This document shows, one piece after another, positions 36,925-47,313 of a stretch of 64,000 nt of DNA. Position numbers and translations under genes: made by a program. Location of the stretch: positions 44,252-108,251 of the forward strand of contig NZ_JAKEUQ010000015.1 of the NCBI RefSeq assembly GCF_022397955.1, written 5' to 3'. The DNA comes from Vibrio sp. Isolate32 (GTDB taxonomy: Bacteria > Pseudomonadota > Gammaproteobacteria > Enterobacterales > Vibrionaceae). The notes under the pieces were generated by a model, which worked only from the letters and a program-made list of their open reading frames with translations, ran no database searches and had not been told where the DNA came from. Within the stretch, counting starts at the first letter, position 1. The number at the start of each line of letters is the position of its first letter.

Positions 36925-39900
36925 CTAAACCAATGGCTCTCTCTCGCGTTCTTGTCTTAACTCTTCAACGAGCTCCGCCAGTGGCTTAGGTCGTCCTATG
37001 ATGTAGCCCTGCGCGTAGTTCACACCAAGCTCGATCAGCTTGTCGATGATCTGGGTATTTTCAACGAACTCAGCCACGGTGTGCTTGCCCATCTGCTTAG
37101 CAAGATCATTAATCGAACGAACCATCACATGATCCATCTCGTTGACATCAATATCACGCACGAACAGGCCATCGATCTTAACGATGTCGACTGGCAGCTT
37201 CTTCAAGTAACCAAACGACGATAACCCAGACCCAAAATCATCGAGCGCAATCATACAACCAAGGTCTTTAATACGATTGAAGAACTTGATCGCCTGTTTC
37301 ATGTTACTCATCGCCGCTGTTTCGGTGATCTCTAAGCAGATCTTGTGACATGGAATCGACGAGTTACTCAAACTCTCGATCAAGAACTCAACAAACTCTC
37401 GGTTGCCCATCGAATGACCGGAAAGGTTGATAGAACACATCCCTAAATCATCAATCAGGTGTGGGCGTTGCTCCAACCAACTCAATGTCTGGCCAATCAC
37501 TTGGCGGTCAATCAAATGCGCAATGTTATAACGCTCAGAAGCAGGCATGAAGATCCCCGGAGAGATGTATTCCCCATCCACGTTCTTAATCCGCACCAAG
37601 ATCTCGAAGTGCATTTTATCGCTGTTTTTATCTAGACCAAGAATACGCTGCGCAAACAACTCCAAGCGATCATTAGCTAAAGCTTCATGCACTAAGTTAA
37701 CGCATTCCATCTCTAGATGACGTCGACGCAAGTCTTCATCATCTTGGTGGTAAAGGTGATAGCGGTTGCGGCCTTCCTCTTTAGCCGCATGACACGCCGC
37801 GTCTGCCTGAGCGTGCACCATTTGTGGCGTTGCGGCAGTATGGTCGATCAATCGAATGCCGATAGAGCAAGTTAAGTTGAGTCGGATGTCATCCCACAAG
37901 AATGGATTGTCACCCATCATCGAGATGATACTGCGACACACATTCACCGCGTCTCGCTCAGTACAGTCTTTGATGAGTACCGCAAACTCGTCACCACCCA
38001 TACGCGCCAACACTGCATTGTATGGCAGTACCTCTTCCAATAGCTGCGCACTAAACAAAATCGCGGCATCGCCCGCTTCATGCCCTGCGGTATCGTTCAG
38101 TACTTTCAGTTGGTCTAGGTCTAAGAACAGCATTGCGTGGGTTCGCATGTGGCTCTCAACTTCTTTGAGTGCCTTCTGTAGCTCTTGCTCAAAGTGGTTA
38201 CGGTTGAAGGTGTCAGTCAGCAGGTCATAGCGAGCTTGATACTCTAGCTTTTCAGAAAGCTCGTGCGTCTCGGTGATGTCTTCACCCACAATCAACAGCT
38301 GATCAGACTCGACCAACGGGCGGATATTTTCACGAATCCAGATCTTGCTACCGTCGGCATGGCGATATTCGATATCACGACGCCACACACCACGAATTTT
38401 ATGCTGTGGTTGCAACAAGATATGGCGAGGAATCATCGCATTCTCATCAACATAGAACTCTCTAGGACGATGCCCTAAAAGTTCATCCAATGGGTAGCCA
38501 AGTAGCTCCTCGGCAAATTGGTTCACTTGTTGAATGCGATTATTGCCATCGAGCGTAATCATCATCACAGGCTGTTTGTCGTAATACAGCTTCAAGTTCG
38601 CTTCACGTTGGAACAGTTTATTCTCAGCAAGTTTACGCGAAGTCACGTCGCGCGCCTCAAATAGGAACTGAATGTCTTCCTCTTCACTGCCAGGCATCGG
38701 CTTCAATGAAATATCCAACACCATCGCACCGCGATCCCGACACCACACCTCGGCTTCAAATCGTAAGGCTGGGTGCTCATTTTTTGCGATGAAATATTCG
38801 GTTAGCACTTCTCGTGCGGAATCTTCCCAGTGTTGATGTTGTTGAAGCGGCGTTCCCAATTTATAGCCTTGATTATAAAGCAGCTCATGTAGCTTGCTGT
38901 TACTCGACAACAACACACCGCCCTTATCAATAATGCCCATGAACTGCAGGCTTTGGTCGAATATCGATTCCAGTAGCAGCTGGCTTTGTCGGCTGGCACG
39001 TTCACTTTTTTTAAGGCGATTAAGGTAATACACCAAGGTCGCGATGACACACGACATAACCAAAAACAGCAAACCTATGGTGCGAATTTCATCGCGGTAG
39101 CGTACTAAAAATGACTTAGGCTTGTTGAGGAAGGTCACCGAGGCTTCATTCTCTGCACCCAGATCCCAACGTGAGATTTGTTGGTAATCGAGTTTGATTT
39201 CTGGCGCGCCAGCAACCACTTGGGGCAGCGGTTTATCCGGATTGGCGAGCACATTCAGTAGCACTCGCCCAGTGTCTCGACCTTGCGTTTCACCACTTTG
39301 AATCACACCACCAATCGCACCAAAACCTAGCCCTAGATCGTGCACCATATACAGTGGCATTTGGGTCTTGATATTCAGTTGTCGCCAATCTTCATCGCTA
39401 CTCACTCTACCTTGTGCATCGCGGTAATAGGCCCAAAATAGCAAGCTCTTACCTAGATCAGCACGTTGAGAAAAATCCATTAACTCTTGGTAGGAATCCG
39501 GCACATAGTGCTCAACGAGATCAGAAAAATCCGGATGGGTTTTGATGAAAAGATCGATTTGAGAACGAATCGCCTCCCCCGTGACCGAGTAATCGGTAAC
39601 AATGTAGATCTTCTTTACGGTCGATTGAAGACGTTTAACCAGCTCGATATTGCCCACTAAGTCGATATCTTCAGTGATGCCCGTTGCGTTCAAACCTTCG
39701 ATCATTTCAGGCGAGAAATTATTGATGCCACCAAAGATGACAGGTGTGCCCTTGAGATCGGGCGCAAGGCGCTTCATTAGGTTGAGCGCATTATTGTCAC
39801 TAACGACAATTGCTGCAAATTCTTCATGCTGTAGCTTGGTGTGATAAAGCTGATACACACGCTCTAGGTATTCTTGGTTTTGGGTACGTTTACTATCGAG

Positions 39901-40074
39901 ATAAACGACACGGTAAGACAACCCGTCGCGATCGAGTTCTTCGGACAAGCCTTTATGGAAATCATCCGTCCAGAAAAAACCTTGATGGTAGGAGTGGATC
40001 ACCAATACATCTTTTGTCTGCGCCGAAGCAAATACGCTCCAACACATCGCAATAAATAACACCCAAAATCGCAC
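36925..40074 (-). CDS. GGDEF-EAL protein with periplasmic ABC-type binding domain and PAS domains
   Basis: A 1049-residue membrane sensor of cyclic-di-GMP turnover. A signal/anchor sequence (MRFWVLFIAMCWSVFASAQ) precedes a periplasmic binding-protein-like domain (about residues 20-310, KDVLVIHSYHQGFFWTDDF). A transmembrane helix (about 335-352), two PAS-like domains, a GGDEF domain (RMGGDEFAVL) and an EAL domain follow. EAL is EIL here (FEILVRI), but NLSG, EITETAAM, DDFGSG and AEFVE are kept, so hydrolysis is plausible. The GTG at 40074 follows an AGGGTG ribosome site. The longer frame to 40182 would overlap asnC and has no signal. The ligand is unknown. It is divergent from asnC. Confidence 0.85.
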   Translation of the reverse strand: MRFWVLFIAMCWSVFASAQTKDVLVIHSYHQGFFWTDDFHKGLSEELDRDGLSYRVVYLDSKRTQNQEYLERVYQLYHTKLQHEEFAAIVVSDNNALNLMKRLAPDLKGTPVIFGGINNFSPEMIEGLNATGITEDIDLVGNIELVKRLQSTVKKIYIVTDYSVTGEAIRSQIDLFIKTHPDFSDLVEHYVPDSYQELMDFSQRADLGKSLLFWAYYRDAQGRVSSDEDWRQLNIKTQMPLYMVHDLGLGFGAIGGVIQSGETQGRDTGRVLLNVLANPDKPLPQVVAGAPEIKLDYQQISRWDLGAENEASVTFLNKPKSFLVRYRDEIRTIGLLFLVMSCVIATLVYYLNRLKKSERASRQSQLLLESIFDQSLQFMGIIDKGGVLLSSNSKLHELLYNQGYKLGTPLQQHQHWEDSAREVLTEYFIAKNEHPALRFEAEVWCRDRGAMVLDISLKPMPGSEEEDIQFLFEARDVTSRKLAENKLFQREANLKLYYDKQPVMMITLDGNNRIQQVNQFAEELLGYPLDELLGHRPREFYVDENAMIPRHILLQPQHKIRGVWRRDIEYRHADGSKIWIRENIRPLVESDQLLIVGEDITETHELSEKLEYQARYDLLTDTFNRNHFEQELQKALKEVESHMRTHAMLFLDLDQLKVLNDTAGHEAGDAAILFSAQLLEEVLPYNAVLARMGGDEFAVLIKDCTERDAVNVCRSIISMMGDNPFLWDDIRLNLTCSIGIRLIDHTAATPQMVHAQADAACHAAKEEGRNRYHLYHQDDEDLRRRHLEMECVNLVHEALANDRLELFAQRILGLDKNSDKMHFEILVRIKNVDGEYISPGIFMPASERYNIAHLIDRQVIGQTLSWLEQRPHLIDDLGMCSINLSGHSMGNREFVEFLIESLSNSSIPCHKICLEITETAAMSNMKQAIKFFNRIKDLGCMIALDDFGSGLSSFGYLKKLPVDIVKIDGLFVRDIDVNEMDHVMVRSINDLAKQMGKHTVAEFVENTQIIDKLIELGVNYAQGYIIGRPKPLAELVEELRQEREREPLV

Positions 40075-40172
40075 TGAATTCACCCTAACATCATTGTTGC
40101 TGCTAATATTATCACCCTTGGCTATGATATGTACTCTAGCCGATATATTTTCATTAAATCTGAGGGTTACGC

Positions 40173-40637
40173 ATGTCCACAACTACCGCTCGTCTCGATG
40201 ACCTAGACCGTGCCATTCTGAAAACCTTAATGGAAGATGCTCGTACACCTTACGCAGAGATGGCAAAGCAGTTTGACGTAAGCCCTGCTACGATTCACGT
40301 CCGTATCGAGAAAATGAGATCGGCCGACATTATTGAGCGTACCGAGGTTGTGGTAAATACGAAAAAGCTAGGTTACGACGTATGTTGCTTTATCGGCATC
40401 AACCTGAATGCAGCCAAAGATTACCACTCGGCAATCGCCAAGCTGAATGCCCTAGATGAAGTGGTTGAAGCCTACTACACCACTGGTGCCTACAATATTT
40501 TCGTTAAGCTGATGTGTAAGTCGATTGAAGAGCTGCAGTTTGTGTTGATCGATAAGCTGCAGGCGATTGATGAAGTGCAGTCGACAGAGACACTGATTTC
40601 ATTGCAGAACCCTATCAACCGCAACGTGAATCCATAA
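40173..40637 (+). CDS. asnC: Transcriptional regulator AsnC
   Basis: A 154-residue Lrp/AsnC-family regulator that responds to asparagine and controls asnA in E. coli. The winged-helix region (about residues 8-58, LDRAILKTLMEDARTPYAEM, then QFDVSPATIHVRIEKM) is followed by the RAM domain with YDVCCFIGINL, VEAYYTTGAYNIFVK and the end LISLQNPINR. The close match to E. coli AsnC over the RAM domain favours AsnC over Lrp. asnA is not in the window. A strong terminator follows. Confidence 0.93.
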   Translation: MSTTTARLDDLDRAILKTLMEDARTPYAEMAKQFDVSPATIHVRIEKMRSADIIERTEVVVNTKKLGYDVCCFIGINLNAAKDYHSAIAKLNALDEVVEAYYTTGAYNIFVKLMCKSIEELQFVLIDKLQAIDEVQSTETLISLQNPINRNVNP

Positions 40638-40655
40638 TTGTTTGATAAATCGATA

Positions 40656-40685
40656 CAAAAAGAGCCTCACAAGGAGGCTCTTTTT
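40656..40685. terminator. Bidirectional terminator between asnC and prlC
   Basis: AGAGCCTC (40661-40668) and GAGGCTCT (40674-40681) with A and T tracts on either side. Confidence 0.9.
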
Positions 40686-40705
40686 ACATTCTGATCAGCT
40701 CAATA

Positions 40706-42748
40706 TTAAGCGCTGATACCCGCATGACGCAGCATCGCATCGATTTGTGGCTCGCGACCTCGGAAGCGTTTGAACAGCTCCATTGGCTCTTCACTACCAC
40801 CCATTTCAAGGATGTTGTTCAGGAAGCGATTACCGGTTTCAGTGTTGAAGATACCCTCTTCTTCAAATGCTGAGAACGCATCGGCTGAAAGCACTTCTGC
40901 CCATAGGTAGCTATAGTAACCCGCACTGTAACCACCCGCAAAGATGTGACCAAAGCTGTGTGAGAAACGGTTCCAATCAAGACTTGGTAGTACCGCCACT
41001 TTAGACTTCACGTCAGCCAGTGTTTCAAGTACGCGCGCACCCACTTCTGGGTCGTAAGTCGTGTGTAGCGTAAAGTCGAACAGACCGAACTCTAGCTGAC
41101 GTAAAATGAACATCGCTGATTGGAAGTTCTTCGCCGCTAGCATCTTCTCTAGCATCTCTTTTGGTAAAGCTTCACCGGTTTCGAAATGACCAGAAATGAA
41201 TGCTAGTGCCTCTTCTTCCCAACACCAGTTTTCTAGGAACTGACTTGGCAACTCAACCGCATCCCAAGGCACACCATTGATACCTGCAACCGCGCCTGCT
41301 TCTACTTGAGTTAGCATGTGATGGATACCATGGCCAAACTCGTGGAACAGAGTCACAACTTCATCGTGGGTAAACAGCGCTGGCTTATCACCAACTGGTT
41401 TATTGAAGTTACACGTTAGGTAAGCGACTGGCGTTTGTAGTTCACCAGAAGCGGTAATACGACGACCACGGCAGTCGTCCATCCATGCACCGCCACGCTT
41501 GTGTTCACGAGCGTACAAGTCTAGGTAGAAGCTACCACGCAATGTGTCATTAGCATCAAAAATATCAAAGAAGCGTACCGACTCATGCCATGTGTCGACG
41601 CCTTCACGCTCTTTCACTGTCATACCAAATACACGATTCAGTACTTCAAACAGACCCGATACCGCTTTCGATTCAGGGAAATAAGGGCGCAACTCTTCAT
41701 CTGAGATTTGGAATAGGTGCTGTTTCTGTTTTTCGCTGTAGTAAGGGATATCCCAAAGTTCTAGCTCAGACACACAAAACTCTTTTTCAGCGAACTGGCG
41801 CAGCTCTTCCACTTCACGCTCACCTTGAGGTTTCGCTTTCACCGCTAAATCATTCAAGAAACCGAGAACCTGATCTGGCGTCTCTGCCATTTTAGTTGCC
41901 AGAGATTTCTCGCTGTAAGTGCCAAAGCCAAGCATACGTGCGATCTCATGACGCAATTTAAGCTGTTCGGTGATGATCTCTGTGTTGTCCCACTTACCTG
42001 CGTTTGGACCACGGTCTGAAGCACGAGTAACATAAGCTTCGTACAATTCTTTACGCAGCTCTTGGTTATCACAGTAAGTCATTACTGGTAGGTACGATGG
42101 GATATCCAAGGTTAGCAGGTAACCTTCTTGCTCTTTAGCCTCCGCTGCTGCTTTTGCCGCCGCCAGTGCTGATTCAGGCATACCTGCCAATTCAGCAACA
42201 TCTGTAACCAGCTTGCTCCACCCCATGGTTGCATCAAGTACGTTATTTGAGAATTGAGAACCCAGCTCAGACTGACGCTTGCTGATCTCACCGTAACGAT
42301 GCTGTTCGTCTGCTGGTAAGCCAATACCCGACAATTCAAAGTCACGCAGTGCGTCGGTAATGGTTTTTTGTTGAGCTCGATTTAATGCCGAGAATGCTTC
42401 ACTCGCCTTGATCGCTTTGTACGCTTCAAACAAGCCTTTGTGTTGACCAACCCACGTGCCGTACTCAGACAGCAGAGGTAAACAGCTCTCATACGCTTCA
42501 CGCAACTCGTCGCTGTTCACAACAGAGTTCATATGGCTTACTGGTGACCAAATACGGCCTAAACGATCATCCACTTCTTCAATCGGAGCAACTAGGTTGT
42601 CCCAGCTTGGCGAAGTATTACCTTCAAGTACTTGTTCTATCTTGTTGCGACACGCTTCAATCACTTGCTCAACCGCTGGCTTAACGTGCTCAGGTTTGAT
42701 TTGTGAAAACGGAGGTAAGTCCGTGAAGGTTAATAGCGGATTAGACAT
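40706..42748 (-). CDS. prlC: Oligopeptidase A
   Basis: A 680-residue M3 family zinc metallopeptidase of the cytoplasm, degrading signal peptides and other oligopeptides. The active site is HEFGH in VTLFHEFGHGIHHMLTQVE (around residue 470), with the third ligand in the following helix. C-terminal signatures are SFGHIFAGGYSAGYYSYLWAE and FLNNILEMGGSEEPMELFKRF. Length equals E. coli PrlC (680). Full length and intact. Confidence 0.97.
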   Translation of the reverse strand: MSNPLLTFTDLPPFSQIKPEHVKPAVEQVIEACRNKIEQVLEGNTSPSWDNLVAPIEEVDDRLGRIWSPVSHMNSVVNSDELREAYESCLPLLSEYGTWVGQHKGLFEAYKAIKASEAFSALNRAQQKTITDALRDFELSGIGLPADEQHRYGEISKRQSELGSQFSNNVLDATMGWSKLVTDVAELAGMPESALAAAKAAAEAKEQEGYLLTLDIPSYLPVMTYCDNQELRKELYEAYVTRASDRGPNAGKWDNTEIITEQLKLRHEIARMLGFGTYSEKSLATKMAETPDQVLGFLNDLAVKAKPQGEREVEELRQFAEKEFCVSELELWDIPYYSEKQKQHLFQISDEELRPYFPESKAVSGLFEVLNRVFGMTVKEREGVDTWHESVRFFDIFDANDTLRGSFYLDLYAREHKRGGAWMDDCRGRRITASGELQTPVAYLTCNFNKPVGDKPALFTHDEVVTLFHEFGHGIHHMLTQVEAGAVAGINGVPWDAVELPSQFLENWCWEEEALAFISGHFETGEALPKEMLEKMLAAKNFQSAMFILRQLEFGLFDFTLHTTYDPEVGARVLETLADVKSKVAVLPSLDWNRFSHSFGHIFAGGYSAGYYSYLWAEVLSADAFSAFEEEGIFNTETGNRFLNNILEMGGSEEPMELFKRFRGREPQIDAMLRHAGISA

Positions 42749-43027
42749 ATAAACATTCCTTTGGCTTTAGAGACTTTCGTCTTTTTTGTAATGAGGTCGT
42801 CTTACAGTCATCAGGCTAAAGTTCGCCCTAAAAAATCACCTGCGAATAGTTATTAAATAGTGCCCAATAAGGCAAATTTCAATAGTAGAACCAATAACTA
42901 ACCACATATTGCGAACGACTGCTCCTGAATTGTTCGAGAATTTATGGTCCATTGAGGGTTATAATGGTCTGATTAACCCCACCTACACTAACCACACTCT
43001 AAATCGAGAGTGTTACGAGAGTTTAAT

Positions 43028-43867
43028 TTGTTAAGTTATCGCCACAGCTTCCACGCAGGTAACCATGCCGACGTAGTAAAGCATATCGTACAGAGCCTTA
43101 TTCTTAATTCTTTGAAACAGAAGGATAAGCCTTTTGTTTATCATGACACTCACTCTGGTGTAGGTCGTTACGACTTAACGCATGAATGGTCTGAAAAAAC
43201 CGGTGAATACAAACAAGGTATTGCTCGCGTGTGGGAGCAAAAAGACCTTCCTGAAGACATTCAAAGCTACCTTGAGTCTATTTCCATACTAAATAATGGC
43301 GATAAGCTGCGCTACTACCCAGGTTCTCCACGTGTTGCACGTGCACACCTGCGTGACCAAGACCGCATGGTACTGACCGAGCTTCATCCAGCAGATCACC
43401 CGCTACTTGAGCAAGAGTTCCACCGTGATCGTCAGGTATCTATCTACAAAGAAGATGGTTTTAAGCGCTTAAAGGGTAGCCTGCCACCAAAAGAGCGTCG
43501 TGGTTTAGTACTGATCGATCCGCCTTACGAGCTAGCAAAAGAGTATCGTGATGTCGTGACAGCAATCGCTCAAAGCCATAAGCGCTGGGCAACCGGTATC
43601 TACGCAATTTGGTACCCAGTGGTAAATCGCTGTGATATCGAAGATATGATCGAAGGCCTTGAAGGCTTAGGCATCAACAAGATTCTACAAATCGAACTTG
43701 GCGTATCACCAGACACCAACGAGCGTGGCATGACAGCATCAGGCATGATTGTTATCAACCCGCCTTGGAAGCTAGAAAGCCAAATGAAAGAGATTCTTCC
43801 ATTCTTGAAGGAAGTAATTGCGCCGGCAACCGGTCACTTCAAAGTAGAGTGGATCGTACCCGAGTAA
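43028..43867 (+). CDS. rlmJ: 23S rRNA (adenine2030-N6)-methyltransferase RlmJ
   Basis: A 279-residue methyltransferase making m6A2030 in 23S rRNA. Signatures are LSYRHSFHAGNHADVVKHIV at the N-terminus, YHDTHSGVGRYDL, YPGSPRVA and the catalytic LIDPPYE. The frame has a GTG at 43010, but the TTG at 43028 gives the E. coli-like N-terminus MLSYRHSF and has GAGAG 6 nt upstream. It is divergent from prlC, as in E. coli. gor follows. Confidence 0.94.
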   Translation: MLSYRHSFHAGNHADVVKHIVQSLILNSLKQKDKPFVYHDTHSGVGRYDLTHEWSEKTGEYKQGIARVWEQKDLPEDIQSYLESISILNNGDKLRYYPGSPRVARAHLRDQDRMVLTELHPADHPLLEQEFHRDRQVSIYKEDGFKRLKGSLPPKERRGLVLIDPPYELAKEYRDVVTAIAQSHKRWATGIYAIWYPVVNRCDIEDMIEGLEGLGINKILQIELGVSPDTNERGMTASGMIVINPPWKLESQMKEILPFLKEVIAPATGHFKVEWIVPE

Positions 43868-44055
43868 TCTCCAAATTAACGTCATAGCCTGATGAATATT
43901 CGGCAGATTGTGACGTACACGAATAAATTTTAAACAGGGAGATTGAGTTCAACCGATCTGCCCTCAATATAATAATTAGACAATTTAAGAATCTATAGGA
44001 CGTAGGTGTTCAGTGCTCTCACTGTGACTACAACCTTCAATAAATGGAGAAAGTA

Positions 44056-45411
44056 ATGGCGACTCATTTTGATTACATCTGTATCGGCGGCGGTTCAGGC
44101 GGCATCGCATCAGCAAACCGCGCAGCAATGCACGGTGCAAAGGTTGCACTTATCGAAGCTCAAGACCTTGGTGGTACTTGTGTAAACGTTGGTTGTGTTC
44201 CTAAAAAAGTAATGTGGCACGGCGCTCAAGTTGCTGAAGCTATCAACCTGTACTCTGAAGATTACGGCTTCGACGTAGACGTAAAAGGCTTCAACTGGAG
44301 CAAGCTAGTTGAAAACCGCCAAGCGTACATTGGTCGTATCCACCAATCTTACGACCGCGTACTAGGCAACAACAAAGTAAACGTAATCAAAGGCTTCGCT
44401 AAGTTCGTTGACGAAAAGACGGTTGAAGTAAACGGCGAACACTACACAGCCGATCACATCCTGATCGCGGTAGGTGGTCGTCCAACAATTCCAAACATCC
44501 CAGGTGCAGAATACGGCATCGATTCAAACGGCTTCTTCGAGCTAATGGAGCAACCAAAACGTGTTGCGGTTATCGGCGCGGGCTACATCGCAGTTGAAAT
44601 CGCAGGTGTACTAAGCGCACTTGGCACAGAAACACACCTGTTCTGCCGTAAAGAATCGCCACTACGTAGCTTTGATCCAATGATCATCGAAACGCTAGTA
44701 GAAGTAATGGAAGCAGAAGGCCCAACACTTCACACGCATTCTGTTCCTAAAGAAGTGGTGAAAGAAGCGGACGGCACGCTGACTCTACACCTAGAGAACG
44801 GCAACACTCAAAACGTTGACCACCTAATCTGGGCTATCGGTCGCCACCCAGCAACTGATGCTATTAACCTAGCATCAACAGGCGTTGAAACTAACGACCG
44901 TGGCTACATCAAAGTCGACGAGTTCCAAGCGACTAATGTTCCTGGCATTTACTGTGTTGGTGACATCATGGAAGGCGGTATCGAGCTAACTCCTGTAGCG
45001 GTTAAAGCAGGTCGTCAGCTTTCTGAGCGTCTATTCAACGGTCAAACCAACGCGAAGATGGACTACAACCTAGTTCCTACTGTTGTATTCAGCCACCCAC
45101 CTATCGGCACAATTGGTCTAACGACTCAAGAAGCTGAAGAGAAGTACGGCAAAGACAACATCAAGGTTTACACATCGGGCTTCACTGCGATGTACACAGC
45201 AGTAACCAAGCACCGTCAACCTTGTAAGATGAAGCTAGTATGTGCTGGCGAAGAAGAGACAGTCGTTGGCCTACACGGTATCGGCTTCACTGTTGATGAA
45301 ATGATTCAAGGCTTCGGCGTTGCAATGAAGATGGGCGCAACCAAAGCAGACTTCGACTCTGTTGTGGCGATTCACCCAACGGGCTCAGAAGAGTTTGTTA
45401 CCATGAGATAA
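44056..45411 (+). CDS. gor: Glutathione-disulfide reductase
   Basis: A 451-residue NADPH-dependent flavoenzyme that keeps glutathione reduced. The FAD-binding GGGSGG, the redox-active disulfide [15 protein letters not shown], the NADPH Rossmann motif [13 protein letters not shown] with [12 protein letters not shown] downstream, and the C-terminal [14 protein letters not shown] are all present. ATG 44056 follows GGAG at 44046 (6 nt). The frame's earlier ATG at 44044 lacks a site. It lies downstream of rlmJ, as in E. coli. Confidence 0.97.
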   Translation: MATHFDYICIGGGSGGIASANRAAMHGAKVALIEAQDLGGTCVNVGCVPKKVMWHGAQVAEAINLYSEDYGFDVDVKGFNWSKLVENRQAYIGRIHQSYDRVLGNNKVNVIKGFAKFVDEKTVEVNGEHYTADHILIAVGGRPTIPNIPGAEYGIDSNGFFELMEQPKRVAVIGAGYIAVEIAGVLSALGTETHLFCRKESPLRSFDPMIIETLVEVMEAEGPTLHTHSVPKEVVKEADGTLTLHLENGNTQNVDHLIWAIGRHPATDAINLASTGVETNDRGYIKVDEFQATNVPGIYCVGDIMEGGIELTPVAVKAGRQLSERLFNGQTNAKMDYNLVPTVVFSHPPIGTIGLTTQEAEEKYGKDNIKVYTSGFTAMYTAVTKHRQPCKMKLVCAGEEETVVGLHGIGFTVDEMIQGFGVAMKMGATKADFDSVVAIHPTGSEEFVTMR

Positions 45412-45437
45412 TCAACGCTTAGTTGATCGCTCTTTAG

Positions 45438-45463
45438 AAGCAGGCCTCGTGCTTGCTTTTCTT
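45438..45463 (+). terminator. Probable gor terminator
   Basis: AAGCAGGC-ctcgt-GCTTGCTT forms an eight-pair stem with one G-U pair, followed by TTTTCTT. Confidence 0.7.
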
Positions 45464-45540
45464 ATATCCGCTCTGAACCTTGGCTATCGATTCGACGTAA
45501 CACAAATATCAACCTACCTAGAACAGCAATGGAGTTTGTG

Positions 45541-45792
45541 ATGAATCTACTAATTGAATCATTTGAAGGCGGAATTTACTTGGCTTACCAAGTCGTTGAC
45601 GAGCAAAAGCAGTTAATTAAAGACGACCACCAGCACCCAATGAAGTTTTTGAGTGTTAACCAAGCACGTGACCATTTTAGTGATCAAGGTGTGGCGTCGG
45701 CAACCCTCATTCATAACAGCGCTTATGACGAAATGTGTGGCGAGCACTGCGGCAGTACACAACCGTTCGAGATTGATTTGAAGTGGAGTTAA
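45541..45792 (+). CDS. DUF6482 family small protein
   Basis: An 83-residue protein (MNLLIESFEGGIYLAYQVVD, then a C-terminal HNSAYDEMCGEHCGSTQPFE) without signal or membrane segment. ATG 45541 follows GGAG and a 6-nt spacer, while the earlier ATG at 45529 lacks a site. It resembles DUF6482 proteins of vibrios, whose function is unknown. The CGEHC segment may bind metal or form a disulfide. It lies 117 bp after gor on the same strand, and a palindromic terminator follows. Confidence 0.7.
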   Translation: MNLLIESFEGGIYLAYQVVDEQKQLIKDDHQHPMKFLSVNQARDHFSDQGVASATLIHNSAYDEMCGEHCGSTQPFEIDLKWS

Positions 45793-45822
45793 ATCAACTT
45801 CAAATCAATCGTGATAAAAATG

Positions 45823-45850
45823 GAAAGGCTTGCACTAGTGCAAGCCTTTC
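45823..45850. terminator. Palindromic terminator between the DUF6482 gene and nqrB
   Basis: GAAAGGCTTGCACTAGTGCAAGCCTTTC is a perfect 28-bp palindrome. It separates the convergent DUF6482 gene and the orphan nqrB. T-runs are short (TTTC). Confidence 0.85.
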
Positions 45851-45884
45851 TTATGGGAGTAACCTTCCCTCATTTCCACCTAAA

Positions 45885-47126
45885 TCAGCGCAATGTTCGT
45901 TTCTGTCTGCGTTTGATGTTTTGCTCTTTCACAATAAAGTCGAACAGCGGAGCAAACAGGTTAGCAAACAAGATCGCGAGCATGATGCCCTCTGGATATG
46001 CAGGATTGAGCACTCGGATACCGACCGTCATCATGCCGATAAGAATCCCGTAAGCCCATTTACTGTTATTGGTAAAGGCTGCTGATACTGGGTCGGTCGC
46101 CATAAAGAACGTACCAAAGGCAACACCACCCAACACAAAGTGCCAGTAGAACGGCATCGAAAACATAGAGTTGGTATCGGAGCCGATCCAGTTCATCAAA
46201 CTCGAGGTCACCACAAGGCCAATAATGACTCCAGCAACAATTCGCCAAGACGCTATCTTCATGACAATCAGAATCACACCGGTCAACATAATGAGCAGTG
46301 AAGACACTTCACCCATCGAGCCCGGAATATTACCGATAAAGGCATCCATCCAAGTGATTGCTTCACCTGTCATGTTATTGATCAGCGACGAGCTACCACC
46401 TTCATACCATTGGCTCAGCGGCGTCGCGCCCGAATAGCCGTCAGCCGCGACCCAAACTAAGCCACCCGACATGTTGGCAGGATAGGCGAAGTAGAGAAAT
46501 GCGCGGCCTGCTAGTGCAGGGTTGAGGAAGTTTCGCCCTGTTCCACCGAACAACTCCTTGGCAACGACAATACCAAAGGTGATACCCAAAGCGGCTTGCC
46601 ATAGCGGAATGGTAGGTGGAAGGATTAAGGCAAACAGCACAGAACTAACAAAGAAGCCTTCGTTGACTTCATGTTTTCGCACAACGGCAAACAAAACCTC
46701 CCAGAAGCCACCCACTACAAACACCGTGGCATAAACGGGTAAGAAGTAAAGTGCACCAAGCAGCATTTGGCTTCCCCAGCCACTTGCCATCAGTGATTGT
46801 GCATCACCAAATGCCCATGACAGACGCCAACTGCTTTCGATAACAGACGCAAGTTCGTTAAATTGATAGCTAGAGGTTAATGCGAGGACGCTTTGGTGCC
46901 CGACGTTATACATGCCCCAGAACATTGCAGGAAAGGTCGCCAACCACACCAGAATCATGATTCGTTTGAGGTCAATGCTATCTCGAACATGGGTCAAGCC
47001 TTGGTTTACGTTGCCAGGCGTATAAAATATGGTCGCGAAAGCCTCGTATACAGGATAAAGCTTTTCGTACTTACCTCCGGCTTCAAAGCGTGGAGCCACG
47101 TCTTCTAATCGTTTTTTTAAACTCAT
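45885..47126 (-). CDS. nqrB: Orphan NqrB-like Na+-translocating NADH:quinone reductase subunit B
   Basis: A 413-residue inner membrane protein with many helices, clearly an NqrB. In Na+-NQR, NqrB carries covalent FMN, takes part in ubiquinone reduction and lines the Na+ path. The FMN-attachment motif SGAT (residues 232-235, in [12 protein letters not shown]) is kept. So are the glycine pair at 139-140, E143 (FWEVLF) and D396 (APLFD), each one position before the V. cholerae residues G140/G141, E144 and D397. There is no nqrA, C, D, E or F nearby; neighbours are a DUF6482 gene and a SPOR-like gene. AAGGTG precedes ATG 47126 by about 10 nt. It is probably a paralog of the nqr operon copy, which I would expect elsewhere. 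Its role is unknown. Confidence 0.9.
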   Translation of the reverse strand: MSLKKRLEDVAPRFEAGGKYEKLYPVYEAFATIFYTPGNVNQGLTHVRDSIDLKRIMILVWLATFPAMFWGMYNVGHQSVLALTSSYQFNELASVIESSWRLSWAFGDAQSLMASGWGSQMLLGALYFLPVYATVFVVGGFWEVLFAVVRKHEVNEGFFVSSVLFALILPPTIPLWQAALGITFGIVVAKELFGGTGRNFLNPALAGRAFLYFAYPANMSGGLVWVAADGYSGATPLSQWYEGGSSSLINNMTGEAITWMDAFIGNIPGSMGEVSSLLIMLTGVILIVMKIASWRIVAGVIIGLVVTSSLMNWIGSDTNSMFSMPFYWHFVLGGVAFGTFFMATDPVSAAFTNNSKWAYGILIGMMTVGIRVLNPAYPEGIMLAILFANLFAPLFDFIVKEQNIKRRQKRTLR

Positions 47127-47267
47127 AATCTCAATCACCTTATTGCTTGAGTTATGGTTTTCTACGCATCAACCGTGCTATTTGAACAATTTTTAACGAT
47201 ATTTAGTCAAATTCGTTTTGAAGAAGTAGACATCAAGAACTTAGACCAACATTGAAACAGAAAGATA

Positions 47268-47289
47268 GCCCCAGCGATGGCCGAGGCTT
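47268..47289 (-). terminator. Possible terminator after the SPOR-like gene
   Basis: On the minus strand, AGCCTCGGC-catc-GCTGGGGCT pairs over nine positions (two G-U) and is followed by ATCTTTCTG, a weak U-tract. Confidence 0.45.
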
Positions 47290-47313
47290 ATTTGGTATTA
47301 CTACGGGTCTTCG

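Noticed and set aside
40075..40182. Longer N-terminus (36 extra residues) for the second GGDEF-EAL gene
   Set aside because: It would overlap asnC, has no ribosome site, and would bury the signal sequence. The GTG at 40074 is better.
45783..46085. 100-codon plus-strand ORF opposite the nqrB 3' end
   Set aside because: Antisense shadow crossing a palindromic terminator.
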